Positions 11,758 through 22,282 of a stretch of DNA of 64,000 bases are shown here, one piece after another (position 1 is the stretch's first letter; every line of letters starts with the position of its first letter). A program made the position numbers and the translations under genes. The notes below the pieces were generated by a model that was not told where the DNA came from, ran no database searches, and saw only the letters and a program-made list of their open reading frames with translations. The stretch is taken from NCBI GenBank assembly GCA_001574975.1, contig KQ965734.1, positions 702,500-766,499 on the forward strand, written 5' to 3'. The stretch comes from Gonapodya prolifera JEL478. Lineage: Eukaryota; Monoblepharomycota; Monoblepharidomycetes; Monoblepharidales; Gonapodyaceae.

Positions 11758-12733
11758 TTAGCGGTCGTTCTCGATGAGTCGGTGGATGTGCGGTGCCAGG
11801 ATGTAGCGGTCTAGACGATCACGCGGTAGGAATTTAGCCCCACGAACAATTCGGACACACTACGAAATGAATGAGGGAGGGGTGAATGTTGGTAAAAATG
11901 TTGTAGCAGACATCCAACCCGCTCTCCAAATCAAGCAAACAGAGCTTTCCGAGTCAGACGACGAATTCATCGTGTAATCATGGTGCTCACATCAGCGCTT
12001 CCGCACCAGCATTCGAAAGGTTGGTCCATTTCCCATTCAGTCGAAGGGTAGAAGAACGTGGCCTCGTCACCGGCCGCAAAGTCTTTGTTCGCGACGACAC
12101 ACCGGTTGGGGATGTCGAGAGTGACGGACGGACTGCAAGAGTGGTTCCTATGAAATGTAATTGGGCTTGAATATTGCTTGTGAAAGTCAATATAGTCGCA
12201 GCTCACATGAAGACGAGCTCCGAGTTGAGCTCGATGTGCTCATCAGCTCCAATTTGGACTGATGTGTACCTGGCGACAGCAGGCGATAGCAGGAGATGAG
12301 TCCAGCAAATAATGAAATTGACGGGGGTTCAATTGGAAGTTGGACGATAATAGGTGATGAGTTCCACCAAAGAATGAAGATGGGGGAAAGGAGGTTGAAC
12401 ATACTTCTTCGGGGCCTTGGTAAGACCTTCGAGCTTCACGATTGGCTCTCCCTTCTTGAACTTTCGCTTCACAACGAGCTGGCGAGGGGCGGGTGGGATT
12501 GAACCGGAATCCGGAGGATATGTCATTGCGGGCGTTCCGGAACAATGGCGATGCTGCCCGCTAGCTCATGGCCTCCGCTCCCCTTTCTTACACACCTTGG
12601 ACGAAAGATTGTCCCCAAACACGATCTCAAAAAGGTCCGGGTATTTGAGCGCCCTGCCCGAAACGTTCTGGGGGGACGTGGGCAGCGAGCTGGCGTCCAG
12701 GGGCAGGGAGTGTACTGTCGCGGCGGTAGACAT
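11758..12733 (-). CDS. Short SET-domain protein (5 exons, 177 aa)
   Basis: Exons 12733-12596, 12478-12405, 12269-12207, 12147-11991 and 11859-11758 join in phase. The C-terminal half of a SET domain is clear: HIELNSELVFMNHSCSPSV (NHSCxP motif, assembled across an intron), then AGDEATFFYPSTEW and a C-terminal FECWCG...C pattern like a post-SET segment. The N-terminal half contains only a short GEPIVKLEG strand pair, so the protein is much shorter than typical methyltransferases. S-adenosyl-methionine binding and lysine methylation are family knowledge; activity of this short form is unproven. It is convergent with the PTP gene (108 bp between stops). Confidence 0.8.
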
Positions 12734-12962
12734 GGGTGATTCGAGTGGATTGCGTCGAAGTGATGGCGATTCCGCGGTGGCAAGGGTGAATTCAAAAAGT
12801 AGGCCGGGTGATGGCTTCTTTTATGGGTGGTTCGGAATCCTCCCAAAATTTGCTGAGCACATTCTGGGTCGCAACCACGTGACATCATTTTTTGCTTGGA
12901 AGGTTTCCGAGAAGGGGGACACCGTCGGCTGTTCTATATTTTCCTCACACTTTTCATCCCAT

Positions 12963-14611
12963 CTATAGTTTTGCTCGCGTCATCGCCGCTCTGACAGTGA
13001 TTGTTGACGCGAACAGACGAACATCACCCACGAGTTCGTCAGGGCATTCCATTGCCGCAAAATGCCTGTAATACAAAAGATGAGTATACTGTATAGCAGA
13101 GCCTAAACGTCATTACGCACCCTCCCTTCTCGAACTCAGACCACTGCACAAGGTTCTTGTACCAGTACTTTGCCCATCCTTTGGGTGGGAGCGAGCTTTC
13201 AAAGGGGAACGCGGCAACTCCGACAGGCTGGTCAACGCGCGAGTGGTGCAGTCGTCCGGCGTCTACCTTCCGAAACAGTTGGACGTGGTACATCCGGAAC
13301 GACGAGGCAATGGTGTTGCTGGAATGATAATAGGGGTAACTGAGATGAATACCACAAACTTTCGGCGCCCGTCTCAGACTCAGACCCACGTGATCCAATA
13401 TATCATCACATTGGTCAAGAAGTGATCTAGGTGCATGTTTGGCGAAAAGTCCCCGTCCCCGCCTCTCAAGTCGACCCACTCGTGGAACTTTTCTCCGATC
13501 CACGCCAGCACCCCGACGGGGCTATCACTCACGCCAAACGATAGCGTCTGCGGTTTCGTGGCTTGAATCCGCTGGTATCCGATGCGCTCCTCTACGAATT
13601 TGGCGTCGGCAGCTCGAGACATGCGCGCGGTCTCGGCAGGTGTGGGTGGGTCGACGTCGGCGTTTGGAGGTGGTCGGGGGTACGTTGGCATGTTGAGCTA
13701 GATGTTGGGAATGAAGTACATATCATTCGGGATAGAAGATAGGTTTCACAAAGGTGCTTACGTGAATCGCTCGGCAGTGCTTAGGATGTCCTAGCGCAAG
13801 CGCTTTTGAAATGTGACTTCCAAAGTCACCTCCTTGAGAAATGTACCGGTCGTAGCCGAGCGTTGTCATCAAGTGGTTGATGCACGCTGCCTGCTGTACG
13901 ATTCCAAAGTCCCGCACAGGTGCGGCGGACGAAAAGCCGAATCCGATGAGCGAGGGCACAACAACGTGGAAAGCCGGAAGAGACGCGTTCGGTGGATGCG
14001 CGAGTGGGCGGATAACATCGATAAACTTTTGAGAGCGGGGAAGTGTGAAGGACGCAAAATATCTAACAACATTACTTCGGAAACACACCTCAACAAAGCA
14101 TCCAGGCCACCCATGCACGAGCACCACCGGAATCGCATCGCTCCGTTCACTCCTTTCGTGCAAAAAATGAAGTTGAACGGTGCCTTTACCCCTTTTGTCA
14201 CCTTGTGATGCGCCAACTGGTACATCGATCGGCATTCGGAAATGGGAGAAGCTATTGAGCTTGGCTTCCCAGGCTGGCCACGAATATGAATGCAGCCAGT
14301 GGTTCGTGAGCTTCTGCGCAACGCGGTTTGGCATTCCTTCGAACGAAGGTGAGCCATGATTGTTAATTGCCACTCAAAAATTGCATCACTCACCGTATTC
14401 CCTGCACGGTGATTTATCATGTTGTGTTTTGAGAAATGTGTCGCTTCAGAGACTCTGAGTGGCAGCTCACAATTGTAGCTCACCATGTGTCTCCGCCCCC
14501 GACATCGTTCGCCAGCGAGTTTTCCGGCCATCGCGTATTTTGAAGACGATTGCGGAGGTCGTCGAGCGAGTCCTGCGAGTAGCTGATGCGAAATGGGACG
14601 GGAATCGCCAT
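12963..14611 (-). CDS. Epoxide hydrolase, alpha/beta-hydrolase fold (7 exons, 418 aa)
   Basis: Predicted microsomal-type epoxide hydrolase, hydrating epoxides to diols. Exons 14611-14484, 14401-14394, 14336-14089, 14025-13762, 13697-13390, 13318-13121 and 13065-12963 join in phase to 418 residues, the usual family length. N-terminal EHN domain: SLDDLRNRLQNTRWP, then W-E-Y-G before the helix ending HGWPG (oxyanion hole). The nucleophile Asp sits in QGGDFGSH and the catalytic His in GGHFAAMECP. Cap-domain features SPVGVLAWIGEKFHEW and LTNVMIYWIT are present. The second exon is predicted to be only 8 nt, needed to supply WEYG and keep frame. The gene is divergent from the F-box-like gene, 308 bp between starts. 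Confidence 0.9.
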
Positions 14612-14919
14612 CGTATCGTTGCAGTCGGGATCTTGTCGGATGGCACGTGCACACTTGAGCTGCGGTCAGATCACTATTAGTCCCCGTCGTGCATCCACTC
14701 GCCAGGCTGCTCGCAGGGCAAACATCGCAATCAAAGCTGACGTGGAGACCGATGAGCAGCCTGATGCCGAAGAGAGCGGGAATGAGCGGGAGACGGCGAC
14801 CGCAACATTGACGCAGAGAGATTTGGACGAAAGCCCGACCGAAACCACCGAAACCGAACAGAAACCACAGGATCAAAGGAAGAGGAAGAAATCCGTTTCC
14901 AAAAAGCGAAAAGTCGCCG
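14612..14919. promoter_or_regulatory. Bidirectional promoter region
   Basis: These 308 bp separate two divergent start codons (epoxide hydrolase on -, F-box-like gene on +). The span should hold both promoters and 5' UTRs. No TATA-like or other motif was confidently recognised; an open frame across it (14586 onward) is judged a shadow. Confidence 0.45.
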
Positions 14920-17900
14920 ATGCGCGCGCAGAGCAGCTCGACGAAGCCTTCCTCCCCCGAAGAAACTGGAGCAACAAGCACCGCACCCACGCTCACAAAC
15001 ACCACGAATATAGATTGTATGCCTGTAGAAATTCTTGCGAACATTGTGGAGTGAGTGTTTGCTTTCGAGTCCTTCCTATGGAGGGAGCGCTAACTCGGCA
15101 TCTCCAGCTACATTATTAAAACGCCAGTCCTGGTGGGCCGTCTCTCGCGGATGAATCGTAACATGCATTTTCTTGTCGGAGGTTTTCCCTTGTGGAAGGA
15201 CATGGGCCTTGTGAGTATCTTCAGTCGCTACCTTACGTTCAACTCACTTTGACATCGCAACAACTTAGAAAATAAAACTTTCACCGCCAAACCCTGAGGC
15301 AAAAAAATACAAGACTTGGTTTTCAGTCGTCGGTCGTGAAGGGTGAGTCAATCAGACCGCCATTCATACATCCCAAACCTCACCGCCACGGAAAAGGTTG
15401 CGCCTTTGCCACTGGTGCTATTCGTGCGTGCCACAGAATGACCTCTTACGATTCTCCCTCGACGGGCTGTGGACCAAAATATGCGGCAACTGTCGCGCGG
15501 CCAAGTGGGAGAGCGAGAAAAGTGAACACACGAGCGCGAAAGAGCTCGAAGGCGGTGGCGACCAAGCAAACGGGATCCTTGTGGGTGCTGACAGGGACAG
15601 GGACAGCGGCGGTGTGATCAACAAGGGAGAAGCAAAGAGACTGTTGATGTTGACAGACAGCGACCTCGCAAAGCTGACGCACGTCGAGCACGGCACGCAG
15701 CCAGCGTGGAATCGAAGGAACGTCCAGCATCTTTTCAAGTTTAAGGAAGTGCGTGAAATGGCGCGCCGGAGATGGGGAGGTGACGAAGGGATCAAAGTGA
15801 GTGTGTTTCGAACACACGGTATGCAATAGGATTGATTCAATGCCTCACTCCTGTTCCTCAAGATTCGGCGGGAACAAGTTGCAGAATCACAACGATCCCG
15901 AGAAAGCGCACAGGAGGCCCGCAACGAAGAGCGCCGCGAGGAGCTTCGTACGTACATTACGAGCCACGCGTTCGAAAAGGTTTCCGAGGTCCAAGCTCTG
16001 AGCCCGTCCTTGGCCAACGAAAACTCATATGAGGCGGATGCTCCGCTGACAACGGAAGAGTGGAAATTCATTGAGAATGATCAAGCCTTCACGAGGTGTT
16101 GGAGCGCAGTTTTGGGAGATCGAGAATGCTTCGCCCCCACGTCGACCTTGCGTGGAGCCAAGAAGAAGCAAAAAGAAAGCTCCGAAGGATCTTCGCAGAA
16201 GAGGATGCGTCGCTCGTCGCAGTGGTGGAATTCTGCGAGCCCGACACTGATCCAGCAAACAATCTATCGCCTGTACAGCAGCATCTTTCGCTTGCGTCTT
16301 CTCTCCAGTCATTTGAAAAGCGCCGGGTTTGAGAACGGGGCTTTGGAACCCATCGTTTTGTGTTCTGCTGGGCCGCACGTGAGAGCGCTCGTGGGACAGC
16401 GCCCGTCGAATGAAGGCAAAATGCCCGAGGAAATGTTGGCGGACCAATGGTCCGAACAGGAATCTCGTGGGCAAGCAGTCACGAGCCCTCCACCGGTCGA
16501 AGCCAGCGGTACGAACTTGAGTCAAACATACGAAAAAGCCGTACAGCAATTGGATCTGGCCGGCCTCACGGCAAGGATTGTCCGTGCTGTAACGAGAGCA
16601 ACCAGGCTGATCGACAAGGTGTGCGAAGCGAGCAAGGGCTACGCGAATGTGGAGGCGATTTCCATAGCGCTTGGGAATGTGGCCCGCAAGTGGCTCTGGA
16701 CAGACGACGCTGGTGCAGACAGCAATGGTGCATTAGATGTGCTTGTGGAGCAGATTGCGATGTACAAAGTGAGTGTTTGTGTGCGATGCGGTGGTCAAAA
16801 GCTGAAACTTTGCCGCGACATAAAGTTCATCTGCCGTTCGCAGAGGGAACCGTCCGTCTCTTACACGGCTGACGAGATTGCAAAAGAGACGTAAGTGCTT
16901 ATCACGAACGATCTCAGATGAAAAGTTTCGAGTGACACCTTATATTAGGCAAGACGCGATCGACAAACAGCTGGACGTGGACCTGACACACACTGTAGAG
17001 TTCTATGTTGATCGGAAGGTCCAGAAGGATGATCTTTCCACGCCGTGGAAGAACGATGCGAACGAGCCTTGGTGTAAAGGACTTGAAAACCCGCCAGATT
17101 TCTTCGCGGAATTGGATGCCGATCTCACTAAGGACGAGGTTCTTGCCTCCCTGGAGTCCATCATCACGGCACTAAATAGAGGCAGAGGCTATTGGTATGG
17201 CGGGAAGTGGAGGGAAGCACCACTGGATGGATCTTCCAATACGGTCCCACGGGCCCTCTGGACGAAGATTGATGCACAAATGCAGCATCAAGTACTCGAA
17301 CTCATGCGGAGCAAATTGATGTGTGCCATATCAACTGTCTGGCAACCTTCATCCTACTATGGCACTTTGAAAAACCCTTTGAAAGGCATATTCGCCATCC
17401 AAGAAGTCTGCGATCCTTTGATCTTTCCCTGTGACAAGGTCCTCGAGGCGTTTGGAAAGACGGATCACTCAGGGCCAAACAAACCCAGTCACCATGGAAT
17501 TGCGTGGTATTTGCGACAACTACCTCAAGCGTTCAGCACTATACTCCAGACTGAGCTTGCCAAAACTTGGAAGGATTATGTCTCCATGGAAAAGGAGATG
17601 GCGGCCAGTGAACTCTTCAAATCGGCGCATGGATTCGTGGATGGGATCGTGAGGGATGCCCTTGCGCGTGTGGTGCAGTTAGAGGAGATTGTGAGGCATG
17701 TTCTCGATGGACTATCACGTTCGCATTTGGCCCCAAAAGAAATGCCACTTTGGAACGACATCCTTCCAGAGCAAGCCAAGACGCATGCACTGTTGACTCA
17801 CATATTTGCCTCCCTTCTCAGGGCTCAAATCGATGGTTCTTCCACAGAGAAAGGGTCCAAAGCTCCCCCTGCGAGCTTCTGCATCTTGGCGAGACAGATT

Positions 17901-18314
17901 GATTTGCCCAACACGAGGCTCCGCGAAGAAGCTGCTCGCATGAGGCAACAAGTGGGGGTCGCGGCAACATGCTCGACTGTAGCTTCGCTCGGATCACTGG
18001 AGTGTTGCCTTCTTGCAGTCCGAGGCTTGTCGCCGTCTGTACTTCAAAAGCTTGCACAGCCTTTAAGCCACCCACCTGAAGATGTTAAGATGCTGTTGAT
18101 TCGCGAGTGCGTGGGTGAAACAGTACGGGCACGTTCAGTCAATGAGCTCGAACAATGGGGATCTTCATGGACAAGCGGATCCTCAACCGCGCCGTTCTGG
18201 AAAAGGCTGAATGGAATAACGAGGATGGATTACATCGAGGTGATGCTGGAGTGTAAATTTGAGGTGGTGGTGAAGCGGGTGCAATACTGGCAATCCTTGA
18301 AGAAACCTAAGTGA
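14920..18314 (+). CDS. F-box-like protein with Cys-pair motif (7 exons, 1008 aa)
   Basis: Exons 14920-15050, 15108-15210, 15269-15342, 15397-15796, 15863-16768, 16844-16890 and 16949-18314 join in phase to 1008 residues. Residues 34-78 look like an F-box: CMPVEILANIVDYII, then RLSRMNRNMHFLV and FPLWKDMGL. F-box proteins are substrate adaptors of SCF ubiquitin ligases. Near residue 107 comes a CHWCYSC...CGNC cluster, a possible zinc-binding knuckle directly after the F-box. The remaining ~870 residues are largely helical with charged linkers (KKKQKESSEGSSQKRM) and no recognised domain. The start is the first ATG giving the F-box frame, preceded by an S/T-rich leader. Ligase function is inferred from the F-box only. 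Confidence 0.72.
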
Positions 18315-18402
18315 GGTGCGTGAGGGAAGTTAAAATGATTTGAATCTACTATTACAGATGTAATGCACTTTGTTAACATGACGATTCTTTCTCTTACACA
18401 AC

Positions 18403-19569
18403 TTATCGTATTTGACCCAAGTTAGGTCGACCATCCAAATTTGGGCCAAAAGTTCTACCATACTTTGCGCTGAAGCCAGTGCAAGTAACAAAGTGACTGG
18501 CAAATGTTGGTGCAGTATATGACCCCGTCTGATTGCAAAACGGGCAGCTATAAGAATACGTTCCCATGCCATTAGCTTTACGCCAGCCGTATTCCACGCC
18601 GATACGGGCAACAGATTTGGTCAGTTCTGCAATGGTATTGGGATTATGGTTCCTCTCGAGGAGCATTTGCCGCAAGGTCGCATGGCTCAATGCTGAAAAC
18701 CTGAAGCGACCCTTCCCTGGTCTGCGTCCGAGCTGAACCAACAAAATTCCACAGCAGAGGCTCTTGTTATATCGAGAAGTGTAGTGAAGTTATAGCGGTC
18801 CGCGAGAACAAACAGCTCCACGTCTTCCAGCGGCATGTTGAGTTCGAGAAACATTTCTCCGGATGTAGTTCAACAGTGCTGGTACCTCGTACTTGTCTGC
18901 AAAGGCGAGGAGCGCTTTAAAGTCGGAAGTCTCTCAAGAGAAATCGGGATGTCCATGGATAAAGCGAAGAAACGAGGACAACATTCTCTGGTTCGGGAAG
19001 GGGAATTACCTGCAAGATTCTGACATGTTATAAAGGAAATTCTTGCCTCTCTTACTCACTTCATGAGTGCTCTTACCATGGGGTTATTCGCATTGCCGGC
19101 CTCTTGAAGGTTCGTGATCATTTCACGGAAAAATGACGAAGATGTTTTGAGGGCAAACTAGGGCACTCGAAAGTGGGTGGAGGTTTCGCCCATGGCATGA
19201 GCGCCATCTTGCTCCTGTGCCTCCCCTTGTTGTGATCGCTCCTGTGTTTCCCTTTGTTCGAGCTGGTCCCTCTGCTGGGTTTTCTGTGGATTCCCGCACT
19301 TTCGTCACCTTTTCCCGGGATACGGACAAGATGACGTCTCCCGATGGATCGTAGAACTGTGAAGGGTGGGCTCGATTCGTCCACCTTGAGCATGTTCGGA
19401 GGCCACTGACGATGTTTAGCCGTGCCAGGGCGACTGTGGACTGCCCGCAGGAGCGGCCTCTGACAACGACTTTCTCCCCCATAACCGATTCCACTCTATT
19501 CCACTCCTTTTCGAGGGGGCGAGGGGGGGGCGGAGGCGGGGGTAGAGCTTTAATTTGGGGCGCGCTCAA
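18403..19569 (-). pseudogene. Decayed BTB/POZ-domain gene
   Basis: Read in the minus direction, the pieces of a fungal BTB protein appear in order but in different frames: a PSGDVILSVSREK segment (~19290), FALKTSSSFFREMI (~19160-19120), VIPLPEPENVVLVSSLYPWTSRF (~19010-18940), DFKALLAFADKYEVPALLNYI (~18930-18860), NMPLEDVELFVLADRYNF (~18840-18785) and a C-terminal part with CPFCN..H..C (18744-18403). At least three shifts between these pieces have no plausible intron, and a TAG lies just before FALK. BTB domains mediate dimerisation and protein binding; this copy is probably not functional. Unannotated micro-introns or assembly errors are alternatives. Confidence 0.5.
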
Positions 19570-20227
19570 ATGAAATGGGGAGGATTATCGAGAAAAAGAA
19601 GATTCTCCGCGCTGGAATCCAACAGACTGATTCGCGATCTTCTGTGCTTTCGCGGTCGCCTTTGCCTATGATTGCACCAACAATGAAGATGCAGCAGGTA
19701 ACATGCGGCCATTTTCACCTCTCCTCATGAACTGCAATTGAAAGCCCAACCTAACACTTAGAACTTTGGAAGGCCGTCCATGGAAAGAACACGTGGATTG
19801 TAACGGGAACCTTTGATTTACATACTTGAGACGTGTATGAACGGCGAATGAAAACGGCACCCTGATTACCTTGTCAGGTAAAGAGGTCAACGGTGAGGGA
19901 ATGTAAGGGAATGCTCAACCCGGGAGACACCCCGCATCGGAACGTAGAGAGCTCTCCTTCAAAGAGACTTTCACAAACGGTACGATCTGAAGGCAGGCCG
20001 AAAAGCACTGGAACAAAAATGCGTGGATCTTGCCCGTGGGCTGGAGTTGACGTGACGAGAATCCTCGGCCGACTCCAGAATCCTAATCCACCGTCGGCGG
20101 ATTGCAGGGAAAGGAGCTCGCAGGGAAAGGAGCTCTCAGGTAATCCAGCAATAATTGGAGATGTCTATAAAAGCATTCGGTTCTCATTTACCCACGCTCC
20201 AATTCTCTTGCCTCTCTCAACATCAAA
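19570..20227. other. Intergenic region upstream of pectate lyase
   Basis: No exon is supported here. A perfect 16-bp direct duplication (GCAGGGAAAGGAGCTC) occurs at 20104-20119 and 20120-20135. The TATA-like element at 20166 lies at the right end. Confidence 0.5.
20166..20172 (+). promoter_or_regulatory. TATA box of the pectate lyase gene
   Basis: TATAAAA occurs 56 bp before the ATG at 20228, followed by a pyrimidine-rich stretch with CATCAAA just before the start codon. Position and sequence fit a core promoter of a strongly expressed, secreted-enzyme gene. Confidence 0.55.
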
Positions 20228-21536
20228 ATGATCATCAAAACCACACTTGGACTCCTGCTTCTTGCGCTCACCGCTTCCAGTGCGCCTGCTAGGGCCAACT
20301 TCAAGCACGACGAGAGCGACTTCAACATTGAAAAGTCACACAGAATTCTCACCGCTCGTGACCTCGTCGGTGACCTCACCATCGACGGCGACGTTGAGCT
20401 CGCCGCTCGCGCTTTGGGCAACGAGTGCGTGGTTGATACCGTTCAATGTAAACTGGTTGCTTGCTCACAATCCCACACAACTGTCTTATCTGTGCTCAGC
20501 TTTGAGCTTGCCCGACGTGCAGCGAGCCCCATCCCGGCGGCGTGCAAGTCCTCCAGCACTAAACCTCCAAGCGGTCTTCCATCCAAGTTCCCCACCGCCA
20601 CGGGATCCCGCTCATGCAGCGCGCCCATCACTGTTTCGGGAACCTTTGACGGTGGAATGTATCGCTACGATCGCGGCGCTGGGTTCAGAGACAGCAACAA
20701 CTGTTTGAGCATCGGTAAGTGAAGCGAAGTCGTTGAGTGAGGCCGTACCTTCCTGATCCATGTCACATTTTCGTCTGGTACCTCGGCTGTTACTTCTCGC
20801 TCCCTCTCAGAGCCCGGAAGTGCGGACACCATCTTCCTCCTCAACGACGGTGCTACGCTCCAGAATGTGATCATCGGTCGCGAAGTCTTGGACTCGGTGT
20901 ACTGCTTGGGCAGTTGCACCCTCACCAACGTCTGGTTCGAGGAGACTTGCGAGGACTCCCTGTCGTTCAAGAACCCAACAAGCTGCAGCAGCTGCGTCAT
21001 GTCGTGGACTGGCGGAGCCGTCAAGTGAGTATCCACGAGCCTGGGATTTCAGTTCCACCACTGATTGCTGCATCGACATTATCCACAGTGGCTTCCACGA
21101 CAAGGCTGTCCAGCACAATGGCGGTGGCACGGCCAAGCTGTCCAACATTGATGTCTACTACACAACCAAGAGCAAGGGCAAGTTCTACAGGTCGTGCGGA
21201 GGGTGTAGCTACCCCGACCGCCATGTCGAAGTCACCAACGTCCGGGTGAGCATTACCACGATATAGCTGATGCTCCCTTCTTCATATCACTGACATTCAA
21301 ATTGATTTGGCTCGATGCGCATTCTGAACTAGGCCCACGGCGTTCCAGGCGAGGCATTTGTTGGCATCAACACCAGCAAGGCCAAGGACAGCGCCAAGTT
21401 CAAGTCCATCTCCATTCCTTCGAGCTTCGGCACGAGCTGGCCTGTGTGCAAGAAGTTCGGTACCAGCGAGACGAGTGGTCCTGACGGCACCTTCTGCATT
21501 TACTCTTCCTCTGACATCACCTACACGTCTTCGTAA
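20228..21536 (+). CDS. Secreted pectate lyase, PL3 family (5 exons, 328 aa)
   Basis: Cleaves polygalacturonan by beta-elimination outside the cell. Exons 20228-20424, 20500-20714, 20811-21024, 21089-21245 and 21333-21536 join in phase. A clean signal peptide spans residues 1-23 (MIIKTTLGLLLLALTASSAP). After a short propeptide-like stretch comes the PL3 core: APITVSGTFDGGMYRYDRG, IFLLNDGATLQNVIIG, LTNVWFEETCEDSLSFK, AVQHNGGGT and FYRSCGGC, ending with AFVGINTSKAKDSAKF. These are the recognised PL3 signatures, including the Cys pattern. It indicates use of plant pectin, as parasite or saprobe. Family knowledge: calcium-dependent beta-helix enzyme. Confidence 0.93.
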
Positions 21537-22282
21537 TGGGACTAAATTATGCCGCTTTTGAGGTGTAGCGGGACTATAAGAGATATTAGTTATGCGTGCT
21601 TTCGAAAAGATCTCACTGTCGTTCTTGAGAAAAAAGACGTCCCCTTCCGCACTGAATAAGTTGCAGCTAAATGTGACCACAGTGTCCTGCGGCCCGGCGT
21701 GTATTGGTCCAGGTTTGACGCTTCAATCTATCACACAAAGTTCAAAATGAAGTGCGTATCAGCTGCAGGGAGATGGTCGACCGCATCGTGCCGAGAATTC
21801 TTCACGCGTATCGCAACGTGGCATCGGTGGCAGTCCCTGTGAGAGTGCGGTTCTTGAATGCTGTTTGAAACAGTGGAGACGCACAGCAGAACAGGGGCTT
21901 TCCGATATGAAATCTGCGATTACCGTGAAGTTTTCTCGCTGCTTTGTCAGACCATCTCTCGCTTGTGCGGGGGGATCCTTGTAGATGCCGTTTCGAACTT
22001 CATGCCTTACCGTCCACACTCTTTACCGCGAATCATCTAGGTTCTTCTCAAAAGCTCTTGCGGTATTCCTACTTCTGGTTTTTTCATACTACCTCGGTTT
22101 CCCTCTTTCGGACCCCAGCTGCAGTGGCAGTGCACTGGTGGAATTCTTCTTTTACGTTCCGGACGTCCAGCGCGGCGGATCCTGTAAGGGATCCAAAGCT
22201 GCTGCGACGGGTTGTCGCTCAACCGCGGAGTCGGTGCTGGGGCTGGGTGCGTTCAATAACATCTTTTCGGTAAACGATTTTG
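21537..22282. other. Intergenic region
   Basis: No convincing exon was found in these ~750 bp. An open frame with a hydrophobic stretch at 21985-22290 (FLLVFSYYLGF) cannot be joined in phase to the following gene and is not called. The region presumably holds the pectate lyase 3' UTR and the promoter of the next gene. Confidence 0.4.

Noticed and set aside
13869-15044. 391-codon minus-strand frame over the epoxide hydrolase/F-box junction
   Set aside because: It crosses both genes in the wrong frame and carries none of the hydrolase motifs, which are all explained by the spliced model.
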